Part shown: in pieces, positions 1 to 6,357 of the stretch
How the letters are laid out: each line of letters opens with the position of its first letter
How positions within the stretch are numbered: position 1 is the stretch's first letter
From: Acidobacteriota bacterium
Lineage (GTDB): Bacteria > Acidobacteriota > Vicinamibacteria > Vicinamibacterales > UBA8438
Direction of reading: 5' to 3'
DNA length: 6,357 nucleotides
Assembly (NCBI GenBank): GCA_011523485.1
Contig: WTGR01000611.1
Coordinates: forward strand, 1 to 6,357
Notes under the pieces: generated by a model
The model's database searches: none
What the model saw: only the letters and a program-made list of their open reading frames with translations
Told to the model about the DNA's origin: nothing
Made by a program: the position numbers and the translations under genes

Positions 1-1351
<1,351 letters not shown>

Positions 1352-1353
1352 GG

Positions 1354-2373
1354 TCAGTGGGCGAGCAGTTGGGCGCCGATGGCGCGCAGGGCGTCGAACC
1401 CCTGCACGTCGTCCGGCCGGAGCGGGACGATGGTGCGTGGCAGCGCCGGGAAGACCTCCTCGATCTCTCGCAGATAAGCGCGTTCCTGCGCCCGGCGGGC
1501 GTCGACGAACGCACCGACGGCGTCCGCCGTGTCCGGCAGGACGCGGTTGACGACGACCGACGACACGGGGAGGTCGAATCTGGCCAGCGTGTCGACGACG
1601 CGCCGGCTCTCCAGGATCGACAGGCGGTCCGGGTTGACCACCAGCAGGAACGCGGTGCCGGCCGCGTCGAGCAGACGTTCGCGCGCGACGATGAACTTGC
1701 GGCGGCGCGCCTGCAGGATGTCGTTGATGCGGGCCTCGCGACTGTCTCGCCCGTGATCCGCGTGGGCGTCGATCAGCGAGAGATCGTCGCCCCGGCCCGG
1801 CTTGCCTTCGAGATGCCCGAGCATGGCGCCGAGCCGCGACGAGCGCTCGCGGTGGCGGAGCAGGCCGTCCATCCAGGCGCTCATTACCTCCGGCAGCGAC
1901 AGCAGCCGCACCGTATGCCCGCTCGGCGCGGTGTCGAAGATCACCAGGTCGAAGCGCGATCCCGCCTGCGCCATTAGCTCGGCAACCCGTTCGATCAGCG
2001 CGGCTTCCGTGGCGCCCGGCGTGCAGGCGGCCAGGTCGAGTTGCCGGTCGATCTCGTCGTACAGCCGCGGATGGACGAGCGTCTTCATCCGGTCCTTGAC
2101 CGTCGCGATGTGTGCCGTGGCGGCCCGGTCGGGGTCGATCTCCAGCCCCGTCAGGTTGGGCGCCAGCGCGGTCTCCGCGTCGCCGATCGCGCGTCCGAAG
2201 ATATCGCCCAGCGAGTGCGCGGGGTCGGTGGACACGACCAGGCACGTCCGGCCGCGTTCCGCCGCGGCGAGCGCCAGCGCGGCCGCGGTCGTGGTCTTGC
2301 CGACGCCCCCCTTGCCGCCGACGAAGACGATGCCGCGCCCGAGCAGGCCGTCAGCAGCAGCGGAAGTGGTCAA
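1354..2373 (-). CDS. ArsA/Get3 (TRC40)-family ATPase, single-domain
   Basis: A 339-residue soluble P-loop ATPase of the ArsA/Get3 group of SIMIBI NTPases. Visible motifs: deviant Walker A GGKGGVGKTT at residues 19-28, switch I DPAHSLGD at 50-57, switch II FDTAPSGHTVRLL at 146-158, VVVNRVLP at 273-280, and an A-loop-like segment VPLRPDDVQGFDAL near 316-329. One ATPase domain is present, so it should act as a dimer, unlike the double-domain ArsA of arsenite pumps. It has only two cysteines (C44, C117), so neither the Get3 zinc CxxC nor the ArsA metalloid triad is visible. Arsenite export is therefore unlikely; no other ars gene is nearby. The start is a TTG inside the upstream CC-terminal gene (23-base overlap), with a GGAG about 10 bases before it. 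The stop is 2 bases from the cstA start, so the three genes look like one operon. Its client is unknown: a tail-anchored or membrane protein, a metal, or CstA itself are all inferences. Confidence 0.93.
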   Translation of the reverse strand: MTTSAAADGLLGRGIVFVGGKGGVGKTTTAAALALAAAERGRTCLVVSTDPAHSLGDIFGRAIGDAETALAPNLTGLEIDPDRAATAHIATVKDRMKTLVHPRLYDEIDRQLDLAACTPGATEAALIERVAELMAQAGSRFDLVIFDTAPSGHTVRLLSLPEVMSAWMDGLLRHRERSSRLGAMLGHLEGKPGRGDDLSLIDAHADHGRDSREARINDILQARRRKFIVARERLLDAAGTAFLLVVNPDRLSILESRRVVDTLARFDLPVSSVVVNRVLPDTADAVGAFVDARRAQERAYLREIEEVFPALPRTIVPLRPDDVQGFDALRAIGAQLLAH

Positions 2374-2668
2374 GGGGCGAGTGCTCCAGGCCCATCCGGG
2401 TGTGCCACTCGTGGAAGCGCTCGAGCAGGAGCGGCTGGAGCTCCAGCGTGTAGTAGGCGGCCGGGTTCGGCACGCCCATCAGCTCCGCGAAGACGAACAG
2501 CATGAACAGGTCGTCCTCGTCGCGGCGCGCGCGCGCCACCGCGCCCCGGTAGGGCGCCGTGTAGAACTCGCCCAGTAGGGTACGGGCCTGCGCGAGCCGT
2601 TCCCGAACCCCTTGGCGCAAGAGATCGACGCTGTTGGTCGACGAGTCTCCGTTGACGTTCCAGACCAT
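2351..2668 (-). CDS. Small protein with C-terminal Cys-Cys ('cory-CC-star'-type)
   Basis: A 105-residue protein without signal peptide or clear membrane helix. It is rich in charged and aromatic residues: a helical N-terminal half (VDLLRQGVRERLAQARTLLG), a hydrophobic patch DDLFMLFVFAELMGVPNP at 52-69, then AYYTLELQPLLLERFHEWH. It ends GLEHSPLDHFRCC, with two cysteines as the last residues before the stop. From memory, a small family named for a Cys-Cys before the stop ('cory-CC-star') looks like this and sits beside ArsA-type ATPase genes; that name needs a profile search. The gene heads the operon and overlaps the ATPase start by 23 bases, so the pair is probably made together and may act together. 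The ATG at 2668 is the only good start; it lacks a Shine-Dalgarno but lies 7 bases from a TACAAT box. The terminal CC could bind metal, take a modification, or form a mixed disulfide; none of this is shown. Confidence 0.85.
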   Translation of the reverse strand: MVWNVNGDSSTNSVDLLRQGVRERLAQARTLLGEFYTAPYRGAVARARRDEDDLFMLFVFAELMGVPNPAAYYTLELQPLLLERFHEWHTRMGLEHSPLDHFRCC

Positions 2669-2675
2669 GGTTGCG

Positions 2676-2681
2676 ATTGTA
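2676..2681 (-). promoter_or_regulatory. Probable -10 box (TACAAT) of a leaderless operon promoter
   Basis: On the minus strand TACAAT is followed by CGCAACC and then the ATG at 2668, which puts the expected transcription start on or next to the A of the start codon. There is no Shine-Dalgarno before this ATG, which fits a leaderless mRNA. No convincing -35 hexamer stands 16-18 bases upstream, so the call rests on the -10 box and its spacing. Confidence 0.4.
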
Positions 2682-2901
2682 GCTTGCGACGAGGTTCACG
2701 ACGGCCCCGACATCGTGGCGGTCAGCGATTCGGAGTCATCAACGGGAAATTTCACGGGTGCCCAGAAGCTCCGAGACGACAGAGCATCCGCCCCCCGCCG
2801 GACGCAGCGGCAGCGCCTGACGTCACAGGTCTCGAAGGCCAACAAGGCGTCCGCGTACCTCGAGTCCGGAAGATTTGGCCAACGCCGCCCGCCGGCACAG
2901 G
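2682..2901. other. Gene-free spacer between the operon and the TcmP-like remnant
   Basis: About 220 bases upstream of the CC-protein operon hold no gene I can support. A short minus-strand open stretch reads LPDSRYADALLAFETCDV (about 2821-2874). It vaguely recalls the C-terminal tail of some larger proteins, but it has no start context and too little similarity to call. No hairpin with a T-run was seen downstream of the TcmP-like remnant. Confidence 0.4.
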
Positions 2902-3264
2902 TCACCACAGCAATCGTTGAGCAGCGGGCGACAGATTGCCCGCGTCATCCTCTTCGATTTCCCGCGTTTCGAGCAGTTTCCTGACGACATGATTCAAGTG
3001 AGTCGGCAGCCAAAGTTCCGACCTGAGAGCGTTCCGCAGATTCTCCATTGATAGAGGCTGTTGCCGGAGACGTTCCATGACCCATGTCCTCAATGAGGTC
3101 AGATCAGGCGATGGCGTGACCAGCAGCGGCTGCTTCGGATTGTCGCGCTGCAGGACTTCGAAGCTGCCGTCGGGCGCGACCTTCCAGGCACACTCCTTCA
3201 TCAGGTCACGTCCCTGATCGTGATTGGTCAGGTGCAACAAAATGTCCAGGATAGTCTGGGGCAT
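2902..3264 (-). pseudogene. C-terminal remnant of a three-Cys-motif partner (TcmP)-like protein
   Basis: A minus-strand stretch of 120 residues from an ATG at 3264 reads LLHLTNHDQGRDLMKECAWKV at 9-29, then PDGSFEV, and ends in a segment of about 60 residues (LRTWVMERLRQQPLSMENLR...LNHVVRKLLETREIEED) that looks like a small winged helix. The pattern 'hLxxHxxGxxLMKExxWKVxPDGSF' followed by a winged helix is what I recall from the C-terminus of TcmP-family proteins, usually more than 300 residues long, found in phage and defence-type islands. The N-terminal catalytic-like part is absent. The frame stays open upstream to at least 3405, but that sequence (HVARTPVVLGGGGHRRGHAR) is not protein-like for the family. 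The ATG has no ribosome binding site. I read it as a 5'-truncated relic; a small stand-alone protein is possible. The family call comes from memory of the motif only. Confidence 0.5.
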
Positions 3265-3595
3265 TTCGCGCGCCGAGTGCGTACGGAATGCGGTACGAGC
3301 ATGGCCTCGTCGATGTCCTCCTCCGCCAAGAACTACGGGCGTGCGGGCAACGTGCGTGGCTCTCGGTCCGAACGCCACGCACCAGCCCACGGCCTCGCGA
3401 GCCACCCGACCGGAGGTCGCGTCTACCTTCCGTCTCCGTGCAGACGCAGAGGTCGCCCAGGCCGAGGCGCGTCACAAGGCGCCTATAGAGCCTGTCGACT
3501 TCGTCAACGACTCCGGGTCGCCGCCCGGCGGTGGCCCGGAGTCGAGGGCGGCGGACGTCACGGAGACGGCTCCATAGTTTCCGGCTACGACTGTC
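3265..3595. other. Gene-free, degenerate stretch
   Basis: About 330 bases with overlapping open frames on both strands, none with a ribosome binding site, codon pattern or recognisable motif. The plus frame just before 3601 (RRWPGVEGGGRHGDGSIVSG) could be a badly decayed upstream part of the integrase relic that follows, because the spacing from a GVE motif to GLLF (20 residues) is close to the 18 expected in related integrases. This is weak. Confidence 0.35.
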
Positions 3596-3600
3596 TTCAA

Positions 3601-3707
3601 GGATTGCTGTTCATAGCGGCGATGCGTCCCAGCGAAGTCAGTGCCCTGCACTGGACCCGAGGTCGCCGAGTGCGACTGACGGCGACGGGATGCTCGTCAC
3701 CGTGCGG
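3601..3707 (+). pseudogene. Tyrosine-recombinase (phage-type integrase) fragment, frameshifted
   Basis: The plus strand reads GLLFIAAMRPSEVSALHW from 3601 to 3654. This is the classic start of the integrase catalytic domain: hydrophobic helix, the G/A-M-R arginine, x-S-E, then aLxW. The next family segment, TDGDGMLVTVR, is present at 3675-3707 but in a different frame, so a frameshift lies between about 3655 and 3668. After VR the similarity ends and the frame stops soon after (PTPESCRD stop). The N-terminal DNA-binding domain, the HxxR box and the tyrosine are absent, so it cannot be active. It overlaps in content with the second integrase relic at 4467-4812: that one stops at LLFMAGMR, while this one begins at GLLF. 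Integrase identity is firm; exact limits are not. Confidence 0.7.
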
Positions 3708-3810
3708 CTTGGCGGCGGCGTTGACCGCGCGCCCACCCCGGAAAGTTGCCGGGACTGACTATGGATGCCCACGGAAATTACCTTGCCGCGTCCGCAGCGT
3801 GCCCGTCAGC

Positions 3811-3856
3811 GGAAAAAGGGGGCCGCGCCGGCCGCGCCCTGCCGAAGTCGGCAACT
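3811..3856 (-). terminator. Possible Rho-independent terminator of the lipoprotein gene
   Basis: Downstream of the lipoprotein stop on the minus strand there is first a TGCCGA-CT-TCGGCA hairpin (about 3841-3854), then a GGCC-GGCGC-GGCC hairpin (3821-3833) followed by CCCCC and TTTTT (T-run at 3813-3817). The GC-rich arms plus the T-run fit an intrinsic terminator. The stems are short and the T-run is separated from the second stem by several C residues, so strength is uncertain. Confidence 0.4.
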
Positions 3857-3873
3857 CTATATCGATCACTGTC

Positions 3874-4380
3874 CTATGCATCGACAAACTCGAAGTTGCC
3901 CGTCAACGACGAGGTTTCGCCCGTGTCCCCGTTCGTAAAGGTTGCCTCGAATGTTCCGGCGGCCTCGGAAGTGAACGACAGTTCGAAGGCCAACAAGAAA
4001 GGATCCTGGCCGGGATCATTGCCCAAGTTTATCGTAAACGAGCCGGTATTCGTACCCTGATTCATGTATTCATACGAATAGACGGTAGTGGTGTTGTCGA
4101 CGCCGGTTACGCCACTCTCACGAAACTCGTAGGTGCGCTCGTCCGGGAATGGACCAAATGCGTCCGGTCCGGTCAGGAATTCAGCGCTCATGTTCTTCCC
4201 GACGACGAACGACTCGAATGCTGCCTGATCCGCCGGAGCGAATGACGTCGTCACTGGCGCGGTTGGCGTCGTCGTGGGCGCTGTCGGCGACGATCTGTCA
4301 CCGCCATCATCACCGCAACCCGCTGCGACCGCGCAAAGTAACCCCATCAACAGGGACTTGCACAACGCTCTGAAAATCAT
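3874..4380 (-). CDS. Small secreted lipoprotein, beta-rich, function unknown
   Basis: A 168-residue predicted lipoprotein. The N-terminus MIFRALCKSLLMGLLCAVAAGC is a signal peptide with a lipobox ending at Cys22. It is followed by an acidic GDDGGD segment and a Pro/Thr linker (PTAPTTTPTAPVTTS, about 32-46), the usual tether to a membrane. The mature domain is short beta strands rich in Thr, Phe and Gly: TYEFRESGVTG, YSYEYMNQGTNTGSFTINL, LLAFELSFTSEAAGTFEATF, SLTGNFEFVD. The 'Y-x-Y-x-N-x-G-x-N-x-G ... L-x-F-x-S-x-x-x-G-T-F' pattern recalls small beta-sandwich domains I know from surface proteins of environmental bacteria, but I do not recognise a named family. The frame runs on upstream to 4656, but the ATG at 4380 is chosen because the signal peptide starts there and a strong ribosome binding site precedes it. 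Its GC content is clearly lower than its surroundings around 4010-4110. It lies between two integrase relics. Confidence 0.85.
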   Translation of the reverse strand: MIFRALCKSLLMGLLCAVAAGCGDDGGDRSSPTAPTTTPTAPVTTSFAPADQAAFESFVVGKNMSAEFLTGPDAFGPFPDERTYEFRESGVTGVDNTTTVYSYEYMNQGTNTGSFTINLGNDPGQDPFLLAFELSFTSEAAGTFEATFTNGDTGETSSLTGNFEFVDA

Positions 4381-4387
4381 CTGGACG

Positions 4388-4395
4388 ACCTCCTT
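4388..4395 (-). promoter_or_regulatory. Ribosome binding site of the lipoprotein gene
   Basis: AAGGAGGT on the minus strand, 7 bases before the ATG at 4380. It decides the start in favour of the signal-peptide methionine over the longer upstream frame. Confidence 0.85.
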
Positions 4396-4466
4396 GCAGC
4401 TACGGGTTGAAAGCGACAGGTCCACTGGTGCTCGACGGAATGTCAGGAATTCCTTTCCCGAAAAGG

Positions 4467-4812
4467 CTGCCGCTGGCCGCCTACCTCGCCGGGTTGCACG
4501 AAGCCGTCCGCGCGGCGTCGTGCGCATTGATGGCGGTCGCCGCAGCGTGCTTCCGGGCGAAGCTGGCCGGGCGGCCCAGCTCCGGCTGGCGAGCGGACGG
4601 GGCCCGGGTGCTCGCTGGGTACCGGCACACGGCTGGGCGAACGCAGGCGAGGGCATGCGCGGTCGTTCGGGCTCTCGAAACTGGCGACCGTGCTCGCCAC
4701 CTGCTGCCGACCGCGGCGGTGCGGGCGCGGCGTCGAGTCCGGCCAGGTCACTCTCGGGCGAGGGCGGGTCGATGCGGTGAGCGCGGAATTGCTGTTCATG
4801 GCAGGAATGCGG
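4467..4812 (+). pseudogene. Tyrosine-recombinase (phage-type integrase) N-terminal relic, frameshifted and truncated
   Basis: Plus strand. In one frame from about 4467 it reads LPLAAYLAGLHEAVRAASCALM, then AAACFRAKLAG and ARVLAGYRHTAG up to ETGD at about 4688. This is the helical SAM-like core-binding domain of a tyrosine integrase. The protein continues in a second frame from about 4689 as VLATCCRPRRCGRGVES, GRGRVDAVSAELLFMAGMR, ending at 4812, which is the entry to the catalytic domain. A frameshift with a small deletion near 4689 separates them. After AGMR the expected SEvsaLrW is replaced by LAFVKVVSW and the similarity ends, 20 bases short of the end of the convergent gene at 4832. No start codon with a ribosome binding site is visible. 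The protein would be inactive. The integrase reading rests on remembered family sequences and agrees with the other relic at 3601. Confidence 0.72.
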
Positions 4813-4831
4813 CTAGCCTTCGTCAAGGTGG

Positions 4832-5491
4832 TCAGTTGGAGCCTGCCATGGGAAAGTAGGCAACGCTGATCCCGATGCGGCGCCTGAACGGGAAGCCCCA
4901 ACCGCCGCTTCCGATCACCTTCAGACCGGGCGCCACGATCACCGCGACCGCCACCTCCGCACGGAAGAGCGGTAGCGCGCTTTCCCAGCCATCCAGCACG
5001 TCGTGGATGGGCACCACATCGCCCACGCTGTAGTCGTCGAGCAACGGTCCTCCCTGGTGGATCTCGTCCAAGCGCACGTCACCGTGGAACCAACCCGCAC
5101 CGGCATCGACGTACATTCCGACCTGCAGGCGATCTCCCGCGAACCGGGACCCGACGGGCACGAACCAGTTCGCGGCGAGCCCGCGCAACTGCAGCGAGCC
5201 GGCCGCCCCATAGCATCCGGTGTTCCCACACACCCATGCGTCGCGCCACTCCTGTCCCAGGAACGACACTCCCCAATGCCCCGACCGCATGCGTCCCCTC
5301 GCGAATCCGATCATGAAGTCCGATCCGGACAGGTCGAGCCTCTCGGCCCCGAGGAGCTCCCGGACGAAGTCTATGGATCGCCATTCCGGTGTGAGCGACG
5401 CCTGAACCCCCCACACTGACTCCTCCTGGGCCAGTGCAGACGATGCGGACCACAGGCTGCAGAGTGCGAACCCGAGCGCGATGCCTCGCAT
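4832..5491 (-). CDS. Exported protein, probable outer-membrane beta-barrel type, function unknown
   Basis: A 219-residue protein with a clear signal peptide, MRGIALGFALCSLWSASSALA, with likely cleavage after Ala21. The mature part alternates hydrophobic and polar residues with many Gly and aromatic positions: VWGVQASLTPEW, DFMIGFARGRMRSGHWGVSF, LQLRGLAANWFVPVG, LQVGMYVDAGAGWF, FRAEVAVAVIVAPGLKVIGS and finally RIGISVAYFP. This is the look of a small 8-stranded outer-membrane barrel or a related periplasmic beta protein. Two cysteines six residues apart (C88, C93, in CGNTGC) may form a loop disulfide. The start at 5491 is fixed by the signal peptide and an AAGGAGGG ribosome binding site just upstream. 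No family name is recognised. The gene converges on the integrase relic and stands alone as a transcription unit; an inverted repeat lies just upstream. Confidence 0.82.
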   Translation of the reverse strand: MRGIALGFALCSLWSASSALAQEESVWGVQASLTPEWRSIDFVRELLGAERLDLSGSDFMIGFARGRMRSGHWGVSFLGQEWRDAWVCGNTGCYGAAGSLQLRGLAANWFVPVGSRFAGDRLQVGMYVDAGAGWFHGDVRLDEIHQGGPLLDDYSVGDVVPIHDVLDGWESALPLFRAEVAVAVIVAPGLKVIGSGGWGFPFRRRIGISVAYFPMAGSN

Positions 5492-5496
5492 GGCAA

Positions 5497-5504
5497 CCCT
5501 CCTT
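5497..5504 (-). promoter_or_regulatory. Ribosome binding site of the barrel-type protein gene
   Basis: AAGGAGGG on the minus strand, 5 bases before the ATG at 5491; it supports that start. Confidence 0.8.
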
Positions 5505-5520
5505 CAAAGTGGAGGCAAGT

Positions 5521-5550
5521 CGGATCCCCATTCCCGACCAGCGGGATCCG
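5521..5550. repeat. Inverted repeat upstream of the barrel-type protein gene
   Basis: CGGATCCC (5521-5528) and GGGATCCG (5543-5550) are perfect 8-base arms around a 14-base spacer. The element lies 30-59 bases before the ATG at 5491, in the 5' untranslated or promoter region. It could be an operator for a dimeric regulator or an mRNA hairpin. No T-run follows on either strand, so it is not a good terminator. Confidence 0.5.
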
Positions 5551-5659
5551 TCTGTTGCGCGTATCCTAACCCGAGTCAAAGACGAGTTGGCAGCAAGCCG
5601 GACGCGCGTGCCTGACGTTGAGCCGCCTACCACGTCTCGGCGTGCTCGATCGGCGCACG

Positions 5660-5869
5660 TTGACCGAGGTGCAGTTCAGCCGCGCCCGCGAGATCTTCGA
5701 GGAGGTCCGGAATCGGTCGCTGTTGCCAGCGAACGAGGCGTGGCGGGACACGACCCGTCAGGCGCTCGACAGCGCGGTCCTCGTCGATCTGCTCGGCCTG
5801 CCGGCGTCCATCCTGGAGCCGCTGGCCGTGCTACGCAGGCAGTGGTGCGCCGAACCGTCCGTGCACGGC
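5660..5869 (+). pseudogene. C-terminal remnant of an adenine-specific DNA methyltransferase / RM-type protein
   Basis: Plus strand, about 70 residues: LTEVQFSRAREIFEEVRNR, LLPANEAWRDTTRQALDSAV, LVDLLGLPASILEPLAVLRR, QWCAEPSVHG. From memory this 'LPANEAxRDxxRxxLD...VLxxLLGLP...LEPLxxLRRxWCAEPSVHG' block is the C-terminal tail of large Eco57I-like class I SAM-dependent methyltransferases in restriction-type systems. The rest of the protein (many hundreds of residues with the NPPY motif) is absent: the frame opens only at 5570, just after a TAA, and the only starts (such as TTG at 5618) have no ribosome binding site. The similarity ends at VHG exactly where a copied 18-base segment begins, and the frame then runs through meaningless sequence to 6124. 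It is a 5'-deleted, 3'-altered relic. Confidence 0.6.
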
Positions 5870-5883
5870 GTCCATCCTGGAGC
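5802..5883. repeat. 18-bp direct repeat pair (5802-5819 and 5866-5883)
   Basis: CGGCGTCCATCCTGGAGC occurs twice, 64 bases apart. The first copy encodes PASILEP of the methyltransferase tail; the second is read in another frame (64 is not a multiple of 3) and sits precisely where the family similarity ends. It probably marks a short duplication or recombination junction. Confidence 0.85.
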
Positions 5884-6017
5884 GATTCGGTGCGCCGCCC
5901 GTGACTGGCGGGCAACCAGGACGCCGGCCTGGATGGCCTGGACCAGAGCGAGTCACCGCCGCGCGTTGGGCCATGTCGGCGGTTCGGATGCGGGGCGACC
6001 TGAAGACGGACGGATGA
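5884..6017. other. Gene-free spacer downstream of the cstA 3' end
   Basis: About 130 bases between the methyltransferase relic and the cstA terminator hairpin. I see no gene, RNA or repeat here. Confidence 0.4.
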
Positions 6018-6046
6018 CCCGGGCGCGACGGGCCGTCGCGCCCGGG
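6018..6046 (-). terminator. Perfect 14-bp inverted repeat downstream of cstA, probable transcript-end hairpin
   Basis: CCCGGGCGCGACGG (6018-6031), one central base, then CCGTCGCGCCCGGG (6033-6046). It begins 13 bases after the cstA stop on the minus strand. The stem is long, perfect and very GC-rich, but no T-run follows, so it may be an atypical intrinsic terminator or a stabilising 3' end. It is close to a palindrome and would work on either strand. Confidence 0.6.
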
Positions 6047-6059
6047 CACGAGTCAAGGA

Positions 6060-6357
6060 TCAGCCCACCCCCGCCGTGGCCGCGCGCCGCTCGCGCATCA
6101 GCGCGGACGCCGCCTCGAGCATGACGAAGATCGCGGTGATGATGATCACGATGTCGATGGCGACCAGCACGTATCGGCCCTCGGTGTAGAGGCTGCTGAG
6201 CTGGTAGAGCGCGGCGAGCAGCGCCATGGTCGTGACGAAGACCATCGGAATCAGCGTGTAGCGCGCCGGTCTGCCGAGCTTGACCAGCATGACGCTGATG
6301 ACGAGCAGCGTCAGTCCCGCCAGCAACTGGTTCGTCGTGCCGAACAGCGGCCAGATG
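6060..6357 (-). CDS. cstA: Carbon starvation protein A (CstA), C-terminal 98 residues, partial
   Basis: The minus strand reads IWPLFGTTNQLLAGLTLLVI from the window edge, then MLVKLGRPARYTLIPMVFVT, more hydrophobic helices (VLVAIDIVIIITAIFVMLEA) and the basic tail LMRERRAATAGVG before TGA. WPLFGTTNQLLAGL is a strong landmark of the CstA C-terminal domain, and the two or three remaining helices match that end of the family. The N-terminal part lies outside the window, so no start can be given. No frameshift is present in what is visible. A long inverted repeat follows the stop. Its relation to the cstA piece at the other edge (a second paralogue, or the same gene in a circular sequence) is discussed in the findings. 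Confidence 0.93.
   Translation of the reverse strand, partial: IWPLFGTTNQLLAGLTLLVISVMLVKLGRPARYTLIPMVFVTTMALLAALYQLSSLYTEGRYVLVAIDIVIIITAIFVMLEAASALMRERRAATAGVG

Noticed and set aside
2832..3997. 15-base direct repeat TCGAAGGCCAACAAG at 2832-2846 and 3983-3997
   Set aside because: The similarity does not extend beyond 15 bases on either side; it lies within the lipoprotein coding sequence in one copy and is best read as chance.
3220..4245. Plus-strand open frame of 341 codons
   Set aside because: It crosses the TcmP-like remnant, an integrase fragment and the antisense of the lipoprotein; only the short GLLFIAAMRPSEVSALHW part is meaningful.
4445..4454. 10-base palindrome AGGAATTCCT upstream of the lipoprotein gene
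   Set aside because: Too short and without flanking symmetry or promoter context to call an operator.
3874..4656. Lipoprotein with a longer N-terminus of 92 extra residues
   Set aside because: The extension is Arg/Pro-rich antisense of the integrase relic, and the strong ribosome binding site and signal peptide place the start at 4380.
5434..6124. Plus-strand frames extending past the methyltransferase tail to 6124
   Set aside because: Beyond 5869 the translation is low-complexity Arg/Ala/Pro sequence, and near 6060 it runs into the antisense of cstA.

Overview
This is a 6.36 kb, high-GC bacterial window. Nearly every intact gene lies on the minus strand. No marker here is taxonomically decisive. 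The GC content, the Gram-negative envelope proteins (a lipoprotein and a likely outer-membrane barrel protein) and the style of the phage-type integrase and methyltransferase debris would suit an Acidobacteriota-like environmental genome or MAG, but that is a weak inference.

Left part (1-2668, minus strand): a compact three-gene unit. A 105-residue protein ending in Cys-Cys overlaps an ArsA/Get3-family ATPase gene, which is followed after 2 bases by a carbon-starvation protein (CstA) transporter gene that runs off the left edge. A TACAAT box sits 7 bases before the first ATG, which suggests a leaderless transcript for the unit.

Middle (about 2670-5870): mostly a gene graveyard. It holds the C-terminal end of a probable three-Cys-motif partner (TcmP-like) protein, two frameshifted tyrosine-recombinase fragments on the plus strand, and the C-terminal end of a large adenine-methyltransferase-like protein. 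Two intact-looking exported protein genes stand among the relics, each with a strong ribosome binding site: a small beta-rich lipoprotein and a signal-peptide protein that may be an outer-membrane barrel. The mixture looks like a decayed defence or mobile island.

Right edge (6018-6357, minus strand): the last 98 residues of a CstA protein, followed by a perfect 14-bp-arm inverted repeat that probably ends its transcript. The CstA piece at the left edge stops at residue 450, and the piece at the right edge resumes only an estimated 6-8 residues later in the family alignment. Either the genome carries two cstA copies about 4.7 kb apart, or this sequence is a circular molecule or assembly loop cut inside one cstA gene.

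The most interesting biological idea is the CC-terminal protein / ArsA-type ATPase / CstA operon: a soluble targeting- or metal-type ATPase with a small Cys-Cys partner, translationally tied to a polytopic transporter.
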